Below, in pieces: positions 1 to 10,260 of a DNA stretch of 64,000 nt. This DNA comes from CAYSFW01 sp964620675 (GTDB taxonomy: Bacteria > Pseudomonadota > Gammaproteobacteria > UWMA-0217): positions 1 to 64,000 of the forward strand of contig CAZUJU010000011.1 of the NCBI GenBank assembly GCA_964620675.1, in the 5' to 3' direction. A model generated the notes under the pieces. That model made no database searches, was not told the DNA's origin, and worked only from the letters and a program-made list of their open reading frames with translations. The position numbers were made by a program, and so were the translations under genes. The first letter of the stretch is position 1, and each line of letters begins with the position of its first letter.

Positions 1-519
<519 letters not shown>

Positions 520-651
520 TCGACGCCAGCGGCGCAGACGCGGCGCTGGCGTTGGCTGAGTGCGATTAGCTCCCGAGTATCGGGTACGTCCCGAATGGAC
601 TTAAGAATTTGACAGTCAATGGTTGTCTTGAAGCTCAGGCGTGGATGACCG

Positions 652-1101
652 TTATTCGATCCGCAATTCAGCGACGCTCTGAAACTCGCTGACCACGTAA
701 TAGCACTCCACGTTCATTTGCAGCAGCGCGCAGTCGGCGGCAGTGACGAATTCCCGCAGGCGTGGATGCTTGGCCAAATAGACTGGAAGCAACTCCGCGC
801 GGCGCGCCGCATCTGCATCCCAAATCGCGCCCTGGGCGGAAATCGCCACGGCGCTGCCATAATCGGCCGCGTTGTTGCATCGGTTGTCGATCAACAGCGA
901 GGCGCGCGGGTTATCGAGCAGGTTGGCGTACTTCCGGGTTGCCCGAAAGGTGGCGAAGATGATGTGCCGCAGATCGGGCGTGACGGCGAACGCCATGAGG
1001 CTGGTGTAGGGCTGTTGCTGGTGCTGAGTCGCCAGTACGGCCTGGATCTGGGAATCCAGCAAGGTGCGCACTGTGCGCTGGAGTTGTTCGGGAGCGTTCA
1101 T
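652..1101 (-). CDS. Pyridoxamine 5'-phosphate oxidase-like FMN-binding split-barrel protein
   Basis: This 149-residue protein has the split-barrel flavin pattern: an N-terminal helix, then QAVLATQHQQQPYTSLMAFA, then IIFATFRATRKYANLLDNPR, then an LLIDNR strand. This layout resembles general stress/PNPOx-like proteins that bind FMN, heme or F420, not true PdxH, which is longer and has a conserved C-terminal phosphate-binding part. The start is the first ATG of the frame (MNAPEQL). It stands alone between convergent or unrelated genes. The substrate cannot be inferred. Confidence 0.75.
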   Translation of the reverse strand: MNAPEQLQRTVRTLLDSQIQAVLATQHQQQPYTSLMAFAVTPDLRHIIFATFRATRKYANLLDNPRASLLIDNRCNNAADYGSAVAISAQGAIWDADAARRAELLPVYLAKHPRLREFVTAADCALLQMNVECYYVVSEFQSVAELRIE

Positions 1102-1615
1102 GGGGACCAGGACCGACTTTGGGCTGAGGAAGAACGGATAGGATAACCAGAGTCGCCGCCGCGCGGAACGTGGCGGGCGCTCCCGAGGTCAGGCCGTTGC
1201 TCGCTCCCAACAGCAGAGCCGACCCGCAGCCGTTACTATCTTCAGTACTACGCGGATTGAGACCGGCGTTCCTGGGCAACGGACCGCCTGGTGCGAACTC
1301 TGCGAGCGCACTGGGTTGCAACTCGTGTCGACCCCAGCGGCGAGTCCGGTTCGCCGGCTCGCGACCGGCGCCAACATCATCTTCAGCAACAGCCTCGGCA
1401 GCAGCGGTGCCCCGGCGCCGGCCTCCTTCTATCCGTGGCCTTGAAGGCTTCGACGACATCGCAACGCGAGCTGCATCATCCGAACGTTCTTTCGTTGGGA
1501 GGGTCGAGCGCGGGATTGCGCATGCCTTGCATGGATTAATGTAGCAACTCTGACCAATATGCTATAAGTCAAATACTATACATAATTTGATGAAAGAATC
1601 GGGTGTGAGGTCGCT
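1102..1615. other. Intergenic region of about 510 bp with no supported gene
   Basis: Frames open here on both strands give Arg/Pro/Ala-rich translations without domain character, as expected of random GC-rich DNA. The last ~70 bp before the SDR gene is clearly AT-rich (for example TATGCTATAAG and ACTATACATAAT), unlike the rest, so the operon promoter probably lies there. I could not fix -35 and -10 boxes with confidence. Confidence 0.4.
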
Positions 1616-2308
1616 ATGCACAATGTCCTTATCGTCGGGGCCAGCCGAGGCGTCGGTCAGGCTCTCGCCCATCGGTTACAAACGACCCACCAACTCTGGA
1701 CCGCGTCACGGGGCTTGCCGACCAGCGACCCGGTTAACCACATCTCTTGGGACGCCACGAGCGGTCCCATCCCTCGGGAACAGTTGCCCAACCGTCTCGT
1801 CGGCCTGGTTTACTGCCCGGGCACTATCCGCCTCCAACATTTTGAGCGCTTAAACGAGGAGGACTTCGAAGAGGACTGGCAGGTGAATCTCATGGGGGCG
1901 GTCCGTGCCCTGAAAGGCGCCTTGCCCGCACTCAAGGCGGCGCCGGCTGCAAGTGTCGTGCTTCTTTCCACCGTGGCGGTCGCCACCGGCATGCCGATGC
2001 ACGCCAGTGTCGCCGCCGCCAAAGGCGCTGTTGAAGGTTTGACCAGATCCTTGGCGGCGGAATTGGCACCCAGTATCCGCGTCAACGCAATCGCCCCTTC
2101 GCTCACCGACACCCCTTTGGCAAGCGCTCTGCTGCGTAGCGAACGCCAGCGCTCGGCGGCCGCCGAGCGGCACCCGCTGCGACGGATCGGCGAGGTCGGC
2201 GATCTGGTCAACGCCGTGTGCTTTTTGTTGTCCGAGGAAAGCGCCTGGATCACTGGCCAGGTGCTGAGCGTGGATGGCGGCCTGGGTGCGCTGCGGCGGT
2301 TTAGCTAA
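1616..2308 (+). CDS. Short-chain dehydrogenase/reductase-like protein lacking the usual active-site Tyr
   Basis: The 230-residue protein has an N-terminal Rossmann motif (VGASRGVGQAL), the VNLMGAVRAL helix, a conserved serine strand (VVLLSTVAVATG) and the C-terminal SVDGG end, all SDR hallmarks. The YxxxK catalytic motif is altered: the helix reads ASVAAAKGAVEG, so Lys is kept but the Tyr position is Val. It may bind NAD(P) without classical SDR catalysis, or the base may come from elsewhere. It opens a four-gene operon (SDR, DCC, SRPBCC, epimerase) with stop/start contact or overlap at each junction. Similar sets sit beside photolyase genes in other proteobacteria, but no photolyase is visible here. 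Confidence 0.8.
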   Translation: MHNVLIVGASRGVGQALAHRLQTTHQLWTASRGLPTSDPVNHISWDATSGPIPREQLPNRLVGLVYCPGTIRLQHFERLNEEDFEEDWQVNLMGAVRALKGALPALKAAPAASVVLLSTVAVATGMPMHASVAAAKGAVEGLTRSLAAELAPSIRVNAIAPSLTDTPLASALLRSERQRSAAAERHPLRRIGEVGDLVNAVCFLLSEESAWITGQVLSVDGGLGALRRFS

Positions 2309-2755
2309 ATGGAAGGTCGCGTAATGCTGCATCGGTCCGTGCGCCCCAACGAACAAGAGGATTCCGCGAACCGCGGTGGCAGCCGCGCGACGGTCTTTTA
2401 CGACGGCGCCTGCCCGCTGTGCCGACGGGAAATCGCGCACTACAGGCGGATGCGCGGCGCCGAGCGGATGCGCTGGATCGACGTCGCCAGCAATCCGGCA
2501 ACGCTCGCTGAGTACGGCCTGGATCGGGTTGCCGCCATGGCTCGGTTCCATGTATTGGATCGTCACGGCCGGTGGCAGACCGGCGCCTGGGGCTTTGCCG
2601 AGTTGTGGTCCCAGCTGCCGCGCTATCGGTGGCTCGCGCGCACGCTGCGGAGTCTGCGCGTGCTGCCACTGCTGGATCGGTTGTACACCCGATTCGCGCG
2701 CTGGCGCCTGCAACGCCGTTGTAATGGCGGAAGTTGTGACCCTTTCGGCCAATGA
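2309..2755 (+). CDS. DCC-family (DUF393) thiol-disulfide oxidoreductase-like protein
   Basis: The 148-residue protein carries the defining DGACPLC motif near residue 33 (VFYDGACPLCRREI), with two cysteines spaced as in the DCC family. A central WIDVASNP segment and a late MARFHVLDRHGRWQTGAWGFAEL block are also family-like. The ATG follows directly on the SDR stop codon, and the stop overlaps the next start by 4 bases (ATGA), so translation is probably coupled. A thioredoxin-like redox role is inferred from the motif; no partner is known. Confidence 0.8.
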   Translation: MEGRVMLHRSVRPNEQEDSANRGGSRATVFYDGACPLCRREIAHYRRMRGAERMRWIDVASNPATLAEYGLDRVAAMARFHVLDRHGRWQTGAWGFAELWSQLPRYRWLARTLRSLRVLPLLDRLYTRFARWRLQRRCNGGSCDPFGQ

Positions 2756-3279
2756 GGACACTGTTGATGCAATTGCACGCTTTGAAACGAGAGCAACGGG
2801 TCGAGCGGCCTTTGGCGCGCGTGTTTCCGTTTTTCGAACGCCCGGAGAATCTCGCCTTGATCACGCCTCCGCGCCTTGGATTTCACCTACTGACGCCATC
2901 GCCAGTGGTCATGGAGCAGGGCCGGATTATCGACTACACGATTCGAGTCATGGGCGCACGGTTACGTTGGCGTTCGCTGATCTCCACCTATCGTGCACCC
3001 CATTGCTTCGTCGACGAGCAACTGGTCGGACCATACAGCTTCTGGCACCACACCCATACCTTCGAGGAGGCGGGGGTCGGCACCTTGCTGCGCGACGAGG
3101 TTCGGTACGCCCTGCCGGTACTGCTGCCCGGTCCGTTGGCGGCGGCGATACATCGCTGGCAGGTGCGACCGCTGTTGGAACAAATCTTCGACTATCGCCA
3201 GCAGCAATTCCAACGCCTGTTTGGTGGTGGGGCCGCGCCCGGTTTGGTGCCCGGCAACCCGCCGGCCGTGGAGTCATGA
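2752..3279 (+). CDS. SRPBCC-family (START-like) protein
   Basis: The protein is up to 175 residues. It begins ERPLARVFPFFERPENLALITPP, the helix-grip entry typical of polyketide-cyclase/SRPBCC proteins, and ends with an amphipathic helix (LEQIFDYRQQQFQRLF). Such proteins hold a hydrophobic ligand in a central cavity. The first ATG overlaps the DCC stop. A second ATG at 2767 (MQLHALKRE) has GAGG about 9 bases upstream and may be the true start. The next gene starts one base after the stop, so this is an internal operon gene. The ligand is unknown. Confidence 0.75.
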   Translation: MRTLLMQLHALKREQRVERPLARVFPFFERPENLALITPPRLGFHLLTPSPVVMEQGRIIDYTIRVMGARLRWRSLISTYRAPHCFVDEQLVGPYSFWHHTHTFEEAGVGTLLRDEVRYALPVLLPGPLAAAIHRWQVRPLLEQIFDYRQQQFQRLFGGGAAPGLVPGNPPAVES

Positions 3280-3280
3280 G

Positions 3281-4216
3281 ATGCGCGTAGCCTTGTTTGG
3301 TGGAACGGGTTTTATCGGCAGTTATCTGATCGACGCCTTGGTATCCGCCGAAATGCGGCCGATCATACTGGTGCGCCCGGGCAGCGAGCAGCGGGTGCGG
3401 CAGCCACACGCCTGCATCCTGCGCAGCGGCGATGTGTTCGATCACGAAGCGGTGGCGAGGACGGTCGACGGCGCGGATGCGGCGATCTACAACATTGGCG
3501 TACTGCGAGAGTTTCCGGCACGTGGCATTACCTTTGAACGGCTGCATTTCGACGCCGCCAAGCAAGTCATGGATGCCGCGCGGGCCGCTGGCGTAAGGCG
3601 TTTTTTGCTGATGAGCGCCAACGGCGTCAAGGCCGACGGCACCGCATACCAGCGCACCAAATACCTCGCCGAGCAATACCTCGCCACCACCGGACTCGAC
3701 TGGACGGTATTGCGACCTTCAGTGCTGTTTGGCGATCCGCGCGGACACCAGGAGTTCGCGACCCAGTTGCGACGCGACATCGTCGATTCGCCGTTCCCGG
3801 CCCCGCTGTTCTACCCCGGCCTGCTGCCCACCGCTGCCGGGACATTTCGGATGTCTCCGGTGCATGTAGCCGACGTTGCCCAGGCCTTTGTCGCCGTCCT
3901 GCGGCGACCGGAGACCATTGGCCAGGTGCTGACGTTGGGCGGCCCCGGTGCGCTGAGCTGGCGCCAGATCATCGCCACCATCGCGGCTGCGACCGGCAAA
4001 CGAAAATGGATGTTGCCAGTACCGGCCAGTGCGGTCGCCCTGGCCGCGGTTGCGCTGGAGCGTTCGCCCGCGTTTCCGATCACCCGCGATCAGATTCGGA
4101 TGTTGCTCGAGGGTAACACCTGTTCACCGGACGCGCTGCGGGCACTAGAGATCGAGCCCCAGCCGTTTGATGTCGCCGGTCTGGCCTATTTGACCGCCGC
4201 ACCCAACGGGATTTAG
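3281..4216 (+). CDS. NAD(P)-dependent epimerase/NAD(P)H-binding protein
   Basis: The 311-residue protein starts with a Rossmann glycine motif (FGGTGFIGSYLI), followed by a DAAIYNIGVLREFP strand and an MSANGVKADGTAYQRTKYLAEQ region holding the YxxxK-like pair. The C-terminal half (VHVADVAQAFVAVL, LGGPGALSWRQI) matches atypical SDRs of the NDUFA9 or complex-I-associated type. The ATG at 3281 follows the previous stop by one base. It is the last gene of the SDR/DCC/SRPBCC set and stops with TAG. The substrate is unknown; a cofactor-dependent redox or isomerase role on a lipid or cyclic compound is a guess from the neighbours. Confidence 0.8.
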   Translation: MRVALFGGTGFIGSYLIDALVSAEMRPIILVRPGSEQRVRQPHACILRSGDVFDHEAVARTVDGADAAIYNIGVLREFPARGITFERLHFDAAKQVMDAARAAGVRRFLLMSANGVKADGTAYQRTKYLAEQYLATTGLDWTVLRPSVLFGDPRGHQEFATQLRRDIVDSPFPAPLFYPGLLPTAAGTFRMSPVHVADVAQAFVAVLRRPETIGQVLTLGGPGALSWRQIIATIAAATGKRKWMLPVPASAVALAAVALERSPAFPITRDQIRMLLEGNTCSPDALRALEIEPQPFDVAGLAYLTAAPNGI

Positions 4217-4219
4217 GCC

Positions 4220-4673
4220 ATGGGCAGCTCAAGCCGGGTACCCGAGTCGCGGCTGGAGCGGCTCGCCCAGTTGGGGCGACTCGCCGGCACTGCGAAGGGC
4301 CTTCGCCGAGCTGCTACTGGCTGGGGTCGACGGCGCGGACGCGGACCTCGACTGCGCGGCGGTCGCGCTCGGTTAACTAGGCGAGGACGACCCGCCAACC
4401 TACCGCGAGGATATCTTGCGCTTACTGCGCACTGCCACCGAGCCGCTGCGGGCGCGCGGTGATTGCGACTTCGGCAGCTCCGACCTGGCGACCCAAATCA
4501 GCGAGACTGTGTTGCGGCGCTTGAACGAGAAGTACGGCCGCATCCCGCCACCCGATGGGTTGTTTCTCCACCGCAAGCTTGGCGGCGGGTATCTGCTGCT
4601 GCGGCCGCTACGCGCCCGCATTCCGGTGCGCCCTCTGCTGCTGCCCGCACTCGATGCAGCGGTCCACGAGTAA
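4220..4673 (+). pseudogene. Remnant of an ABC1/UbiB-like kinase (N- and C-termini joined, middle deleted)
   Basis: The first frame encodes an N-terminal block (LERLAQLGRLAGTAKG) typical of AarF/ABC1-family starts. It then shifts at about 4300 into another frame encoding only the family's C-terminal end, including DGLFLHRKLGGGYLLLRPLRAR. The kinase core expected between them, including its nucleotide-binding motifs, is missing. A TAA stop interrupts the second frame near 4372. An internal deletion, a frameshift and a nonsense codon together make this a true pseudogene. It starts 4 bases after the epimerase stop, so the intact gene was probably the fifth member of that operon. Confidence 0.7.
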
Positions 4674-4930
4674 ACCTTCAATACGACAACGATTTTCGCG
4701 AACGACGACGCGCCATGCGCTGGACACTTACCAGACATTCACCGCACGGGTGCACCAGCCGCGGCCGCGCTGCGCGAAAAGTTGCCTATACTCGCACGCA
4801 GGCGCCCCGACGTGAGGCCGTCAACCTCAAGTCCATTCGCGGCGCGCGGTTGTGGGTGCCGCGAGATTTGCGCATCATCCGAACGCTTGCCTGCTCGCTT
4901 AAACTCACAATCCACCCAAGGAGCCTGCCC

Positions 4931-6040
<1,110 letters not shown>

Positions 6041-6047
6041 GGCGGCG

Positions 6048-6884
6048 ATGAAACAAGTCGAAAGAATCAAGGAATTCGGCGGCTGGCTCGAACGCTGGCA
6101 GCATGAATCTGTTGCCTGCCATTGCACCATGACCTTTTCGGTCTACCTGCCGCCGCAGGCGGCGACGCAGAAGCTGCCGGTGGTGGTCTGGCTGTCGGGG
6201 CTGACCTGCACCGACGACAACGTGCGGGTGAAAGCCGGCGCGCAGCGCTACTGCGCCGAACTGGGGCTGATCCTCGTGATGCCCGACACCAGCCCGCGCG
6301 GCGACGCCGTGCCCGATGCACCGGAGCGCTACGACCTCGGCCAGGGCGCGGGCTTCTACGTCGACGCCACGCAGGCGCCGTGGGCCACGCACTACCGGAT
6401 GTACGACTACGTCACCCGCGAACTGCCGGCACTGATTGAAGCGCATTTTCCGGCGGCCCCCGGCAAGCGCGCCATCAGCGGCCATTCGATGGGCGGCCAC
6501 GGCGCGTTGATCTGCGCGCTGAAAAATCCCGGCCTGTACGCCTCGGTCTCCGCCTTCGCGCCCATCTGCAATCCGGTGATCAGCCCGTGGGGGCAAGGCT
6601 GCTTTGCCGCCTATCTCGGCGATGATCGAAAAGCCTGGGAAGCGTACGACGCCACCTGTCTGATCAAGGCCGGTGCGACGCTGCCACCCGCGCTGATCGA
6701 CCACGGCACCGCCGACGAATTCCTGGCCGAGCAACTGTTTCCCCAGAATCTGCACGCCGCCTGCACCGCGCGCGGCATCCCCCTCACGCTCAGGATGCAG
6801 GACGGCTACGACCACAGCTACCATTTCATCGCCAGCTTCATCGGCGAGCATCTGGCGTTTCACGCACGCGCGCTGGCGGGTTGA
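6048..6884 (+). CDS. fghA: S-formylglutathione hydrolase
   Basis: The 278-residue alpha/beta hydrolase has the esterase D signature VWLSGLTCTDDNV near the oxyanion hole, the nucleophile elbow GHSMGGHGAL (Ser in GHSMG), the acid region DHGTADEFL and the late catalytic His in DGYDHSYHFI. It splits S-formylglutathione into formate and glutathione, finishing the pathway begun by frmA. Its start lies 7 bases after the frmA stop, with GAGGCGGCG as ribosome binding site. Length and motifs are normal. Confidence 0.96.
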   Translation: MKQVERIKEFGGWLERWQHESVACHCTMTFSVYLPPQAATQKLPVVVWLSGLTCTDDNVRVKAGAQRYCAELGLILVMPDTSPRGDAVPDAPERYDLGQGAGFYVDATQAPWATHYRMYDYVTRELPALIEAHFPAAPGKRAISGHSMGGHGALICALKNPGLYASVSAFAPICNPVISPWGQGCFAAYLGDDRKAWEAYDATCLIKAGATLPPALIDHGTADEFLAEQLFPQNLHAACTARGIPLTLRMQDGYDHSYHFIASFIGEHLAFHARALAG

Positions 6885-6889
6885 AATGC

Positions 6890-7409
6890 AGCGTAGCGGC
6901 TGACGCCCCTTGCGCCGCGGATGCGCCAGATCGCGCGGCGCCAATATCAGTGCCGCCGCCGCGAAACCCAGCGCGCCGAGCCAGCCATGCGCCGAGCCGA
7001 TCAGGTAGCGCAGCTGACAGCCCACCAGTGGAGCGGCCCCGCGCCGGTGTTCGCGCGCCATGAGCTCGTTCCAGAGGGCGCGCTGCGTATCGTCTTCGAC
7101 CAGCACGAGTTCGAGCTCGACGAGCTGCGAAACCTCAGCCAGGACCGTTTGCGGCGGCGCCACCGGATGCCCCAGCCGTCGTGCTCGGCGCGGCCCCGGG
7201 GTCGTGCGCGGCGGCGCCAGCGCAATCCGGCCGTCGCGCTCGAACGCGCGCAACGCCTTCAAACAGCCCGCTTGCTGGGCGCGCCCGCGCGCTTCGATGA
7301 AACCAAAGTCGGCGCATACCCGATCTGCCAGCGCGGCGCGGGCGCCTCGGGCACCTCGAACATCAACGCATGGACGCGCGCAAGATTCCGCGGCTCGCTC
7401 GACATACAC
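6890..7409 (-). pseudogene. Truncated DUF4338 (DruA-like) protein fragment
   Basis: On the minus strand, one frame encodes blocks seen in DUF4338 proteins: ALADRVCADFGFIEA, QQAGCLKALRAFERDGRIAL, RALWNELMAREH, CQLRYLIGSAHGWLGALGFA and ILAPRD. It then loses family character where it meets the 3' end of fghA. About 160 residues of an expected 300 or more are present. DUF4338 proteins occur both in transposon-like elements and as DruA of Druantia phage defence. No transposase partner, inverted repeat or other Druantia gene is visible, so I call it a stranded fragment of mobile DNA. Confidence 0.65.
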
Positions 7410-7507
7410 TTGATCCGACTTTACACCCGCATGCCCGGCACAGTCGCCCCGACGCGTCTTTGTTCAGCATTATGCTGTGGGTATAGGGCAGGACTAGTGG
7501 CTTGTAG

Positions 7508-9052
7508 CTAAACGTCGCCGAGTTGGGGATGTTCGCGCTCGTGGCGCGCGACCAATTTGTTCAAGGCGTCGAGATAGGCCTTGACCGACGCAACGACGAT
7601 ATCGGTATCCGCGCCTTGGCCGTTCACGATCCGGCCGTCTTTCTCCAGCCGAACCGTGACCTCGCCTTGCGCGTCGGTGCCGGTCGTGATGTTGTTGACC
7701 GAGTAAAGCTGGAGCTGGCTCTGACTGCCGACCAGCGCCTCGATGGCCTTGAACGCAGCATCGACCGGGCCGCCACCGGCCGCTTCGGTGATGTGTTCCT
7801 CGCCGTCGACACTCAGCGTGAGGGTCGCGAACGGAAGTTCGCCGGTCTCGGACGTGACCTTCAAATACAACAGCTTGTAGACCTGCGGACGATCCTGAAA
7901 GGTATCGCTCAAGAGCGCCTGCAGGTCTTCGTCGAAAATCTCGTGCTTGCGGTCGGCGAGTTCCTTGAAACGGGCGAAGGCCTGATTCAGCTCCTCGTCG
8001 GAACCGAGTTCGATGCCCAGTTCCTTGAGTCGCGCATTGAGCGCGTTACGCCCCGAGTGTTTACCGAGCACGATTTTATTATCGGCCCAACCGACGTCCT
8101 GCGCGCGCATGATCTCGTAGGTCTCGCGCGACTTGAGCACGCCGTCCTGATGAATGCCGGACTCATGCGCGAAGGCATTGGCACCGACCACCGCCTTATT
8201 CGGTTGCACCGGAAATCCGGTGATGCTGGAGACCAGCCGCGAGCAGGTCATGATCTGGGTGGTATCAAGCCGGGTGTCGCACGGAAACACGTCCTGGCGC
8301 GTGCGCACCGTCATCGCCACTTCTTCCAGCGCCGCGTTGCCGGCGCGTTCGCCGAGGCCGTTGATGGTGCATTCGACCTGACGCGCGCCGTTCAGCACCG
8401 CGGCAAGCGAATTCGCCACGGCGAGCCCGAGATCGTTGTGGCAATGCACCGAGAACACCGCCTTATCGGAATTGGGCACGCGTTCGATCAGCTTGCGCAC
8501 CAGTTCGCCGAATTGCTGCGGGATGTTGTAGCCCACCGTGTCGGGGATGTTGATCGTGTTCGCACCGGCGTTGATCACGGCCTCGATCACCCGGCAGAGA
8601 AAATCGAGTTCCGAACGGCCGGCGTCCTCGGGTGAGAACTCGACGTTGTCGGTGTAATTGCGGGCGCGCTTGACCGCGTACACCGCCTGCTCCACCACCT
8701 GGTCGGGCGTCATCCGCAATTTGCGCTCCATGTGGATCGGCGAGGTGGCGAGAAAGGTATGAATGCGCGACGAGCGCGCCGGCTTGAGCGCTTCGGCGGC
8801 GCGATCGATGTCTTTATCCAGCGCGCGCGCCAAACCGCAAACCGTGCTTTCCTTGACCGCCTCGGCGACCGCCTTCACGGATTCGAAGTCGCCCGGACTC
8901 GCGATAGGAAACCCCGCCTCGATGATATCGACCCGCATCCGCTCCAGCGCTTTGGCGATGCGGACCTTTTCGTCGCGGGTCATGGATGCGCCGGGGCTTT
9001 GCTCGCCGTCACGCAGCGTGGTATCGAAAATGATCAGGCGTTCTTTGGACAT
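7508..9052 (-). CDS. leuA: 2-isopropylmalate synthase
   Basis: The 514-residue protein has the DRE-TIM metallolyase signature at the N-terminus (IFDTTLRDGEQSPGAS), the metal-binding HCHNDLGLA segment, the GLGERAGNAALEEVAM motif and a C-terminal regulatory domain ending in a Gly-rich allosteric region (TTGTDAQGEVTVRLE). It condenses acetyl-CoA with 2-oxoisovalerate, the first committed step of leucine synthesis, with leucine feedback expected at the C-terminal domain. Length is normal for the short LeuA type. It uses a TAG stop and stands apart from other leu genes. Confidence 0.97.
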   Translation of the reverse strand: MSKERLIIFDTTLRDGEQSPGASMTRDEKVRIAKALERMRVDIIEAGFPIASPGDFESVKAVAEAVKESTVCGLARALDKDIDRAAEALKPARSSRIHTFLATSPIHMERKLRMTPDQVVEQAVYAVKRARNYTDNVEFSPEDAGRSELDFLCRVIEAVINAGANTINIPDTVGYNIPQQFGELVRKLIERVPNSDKAVFSVHCHNDLGLAVANSLAAVLNGARQVECTINGLGERAGNAALEEVAMTVRTRQDVFPCDTRLDTTQIMTCSRLVSSITGFPVQPNKAVVGANAFAHESGIHQDGVLKSRETYEIMRAQDVGWADNKIVLGKHSGRNALNARLKELGIELGSDEELNQAFARFKELADRKHEIFDEDLQALLSDTFQDRPQVYKLLYLKVTSETGELPFATLTLSVDGEEHITEAAGGGPVDAAFKAIEALVGSQSQLQLYSVNNITTGTDAQGEVTVRLEKDGRIVNGQGADTDIVVASVKAYLDALNKLVARHEREHPQLGDV

Positions 9053-9193
9053 GGTTCGGTGACTCCAACCCGCGCTGCGCGCTCGGGCCTATCGTTTCGG
9101 GCCTCCGAATATAGGGGGCGCGCCGGTCGGTCGTCCAGCGCCTCGACTCGCCGCGCGTTCAAGCACCGGGCGGCAACGCACCCGCGCCCACGC

Positions 9194-10090
9194 TCAGTCG
9201 CGTATCGCCTCCATCGTGAAAAGGACTTTGCCGTGTGCGGCAAAGAGCTTATCCACCTGCTCCGAAGTGATCGCGAGTTCGGGAAACTCGGCGAGTAATT
9301 CAATCTCGCTGCGTTCCGGCGTGCCATCAAGGGTGTAGGCGGCGAGCGCGCTCGCGGCGCGAATGATGCGGGCTTCGGGTTTGCCGGTCGAGGCGTGTCG
9401 CGGAAGTGCTTGATGCGCTACCGCATCGATGACGGCCGGCGACAGGTCCCAACGCGCCAGCACGATGGCCCCGGCTTCGGTGTGCAGCGAGTCGATCTCG
9501 GCCAGCAGCGCGGCGTGATCGACGTCATGCCAGTCGAAGGTCTCGCTGTCGAGCGCGGCCTGCAGCAACACGGGTTTGCCGATCGAATGCAGCAGGCCGC
9601 AAACGAACGCGGTCTCGCGGTTGCGCCGCGCCAGCAGCGCGACTTCCTTGGCCCACAGCGCAGTTGCCAGGGCATGATGCGAGATCTCCCGGATCGGCCG
9701 CTCGAAAATCGCGGCATCGAACATCCGCGCGTTGACGGCGGTCGCCAACGCGATATCGCGCACCAAGGTCATCCCCAGGCGCGCGATCGCCAACGGCAGG
9801 CTATCGAGCATGCCGCCCCGGTAATACGCGGCGGAGTTGGCGACACGGATGACGCAGGCCGCCAGCAACGGTTCGGATCGGACGACATTCACCAGTGCCG
9901 TGGCATTGGACTCGGGATCGTTCGCGATCCGGATCACCTTCCATGCCACCTCGGGAATCACCGGAATACGGAAGGAACGCGATGCGATGCGCTGCCGCAG
10001 CGCCTCGGTTAACGCCTCGTTGTAGGTCTCACGCAGCACGCTGGGCCTCCCTGGCCGAAAACGATCCATCCATCGCGCGATGGCCGACAT
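9194..10090 (-). CDS. HDOD-domain signalling protein
   Basis: About 298 residues from the chosen start MSAIARWMDRF. The HDOD pattern is clear: FRIPVIPEVAWKVIRIANDP, then AACVIRVANSAAYY, LPLAIARLGMTLVRDIALA, then AFVCGLLHSIGKPVLLQ. HDOD domains resemble HD phosphohydrolases but lack the full metal-ligand set, and usually act in signalling with c-di-GMP or histidine-kinase systems. There is no second domain. In-frame codons extend about 24 residues upstream, but that stretch is basic and low-quality, so the later ATG is preferred. It has no clear operon partner. Confidence 0.8.
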   Translation of the reverse strand: MSAIARWMDRFRPGRPSVLRETYNEALTEALRQRIASRSFRIPVIPEVAWKVIRIANDPESNATALVNVVRSEPLLAACVIRVANSAAYYRGGMLDSLPLAIARLGMTLVRDIALATAVNARMFDAAIFERPIREISHHALATALWAKEVALLARRNRETAFVCGLLHSIGKPVLLQAALDSETFDWHDVDHAALLAEIDSLHTEAGAIVLARWDLSPAVIDAVAHQALPRHASTGKPEARIIRAASALAAYTLDGTPERSEIELLAEFPELAITSEQVDKLFAAHGKVLFTMEAIRD

Positions 10091-10177
10091 CAAGGCGCTA
10101 GCGTGTCGCCACCCCCGCGCCAAGTCAATCGAGCCCGTCACGCAATTGGTGGCACGCGGCATCGCGGTAGCGAGCTC

Positions 10178-10260
10178 AGAGCCTGTGAAAAATTCCCCGA
10201 TCGTCGCGAGGGCGCCCCTGGGCGTCCGCAGTAGATTGCGGGAGATTTTTCACAGGCTCT
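10178..10260. repeat. REP-like palindromic element, copy 1
   Basis: Perfect 16-bp inverted repeat: AGAGCCTGTGAAAAAT at 10178-10193 and its reverse complement at 10245-10260, around a centre containing GATCGTCGCGAGGGCG. The same arms and centre recur at 34037-34097. The outer edge merges with the stop codon of amrA (TGA at 10260-10262), so in the transcript the hairpin starts right at that stop. Its T-rich arm could help termination. Confidence 0.8.

Noticed and set aside
1102..1615. Long open frames opposite and beside the FMN-binding gene
   Set aside because: Composition is Arg/Pro/Ala-rich with no domain; typical of antisense GC-rich DNA.
6890..7409. Functional Druantia phage-defence locus
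   Set aside because: Only half of one DruA-like protein is present, with no druB-E partners.
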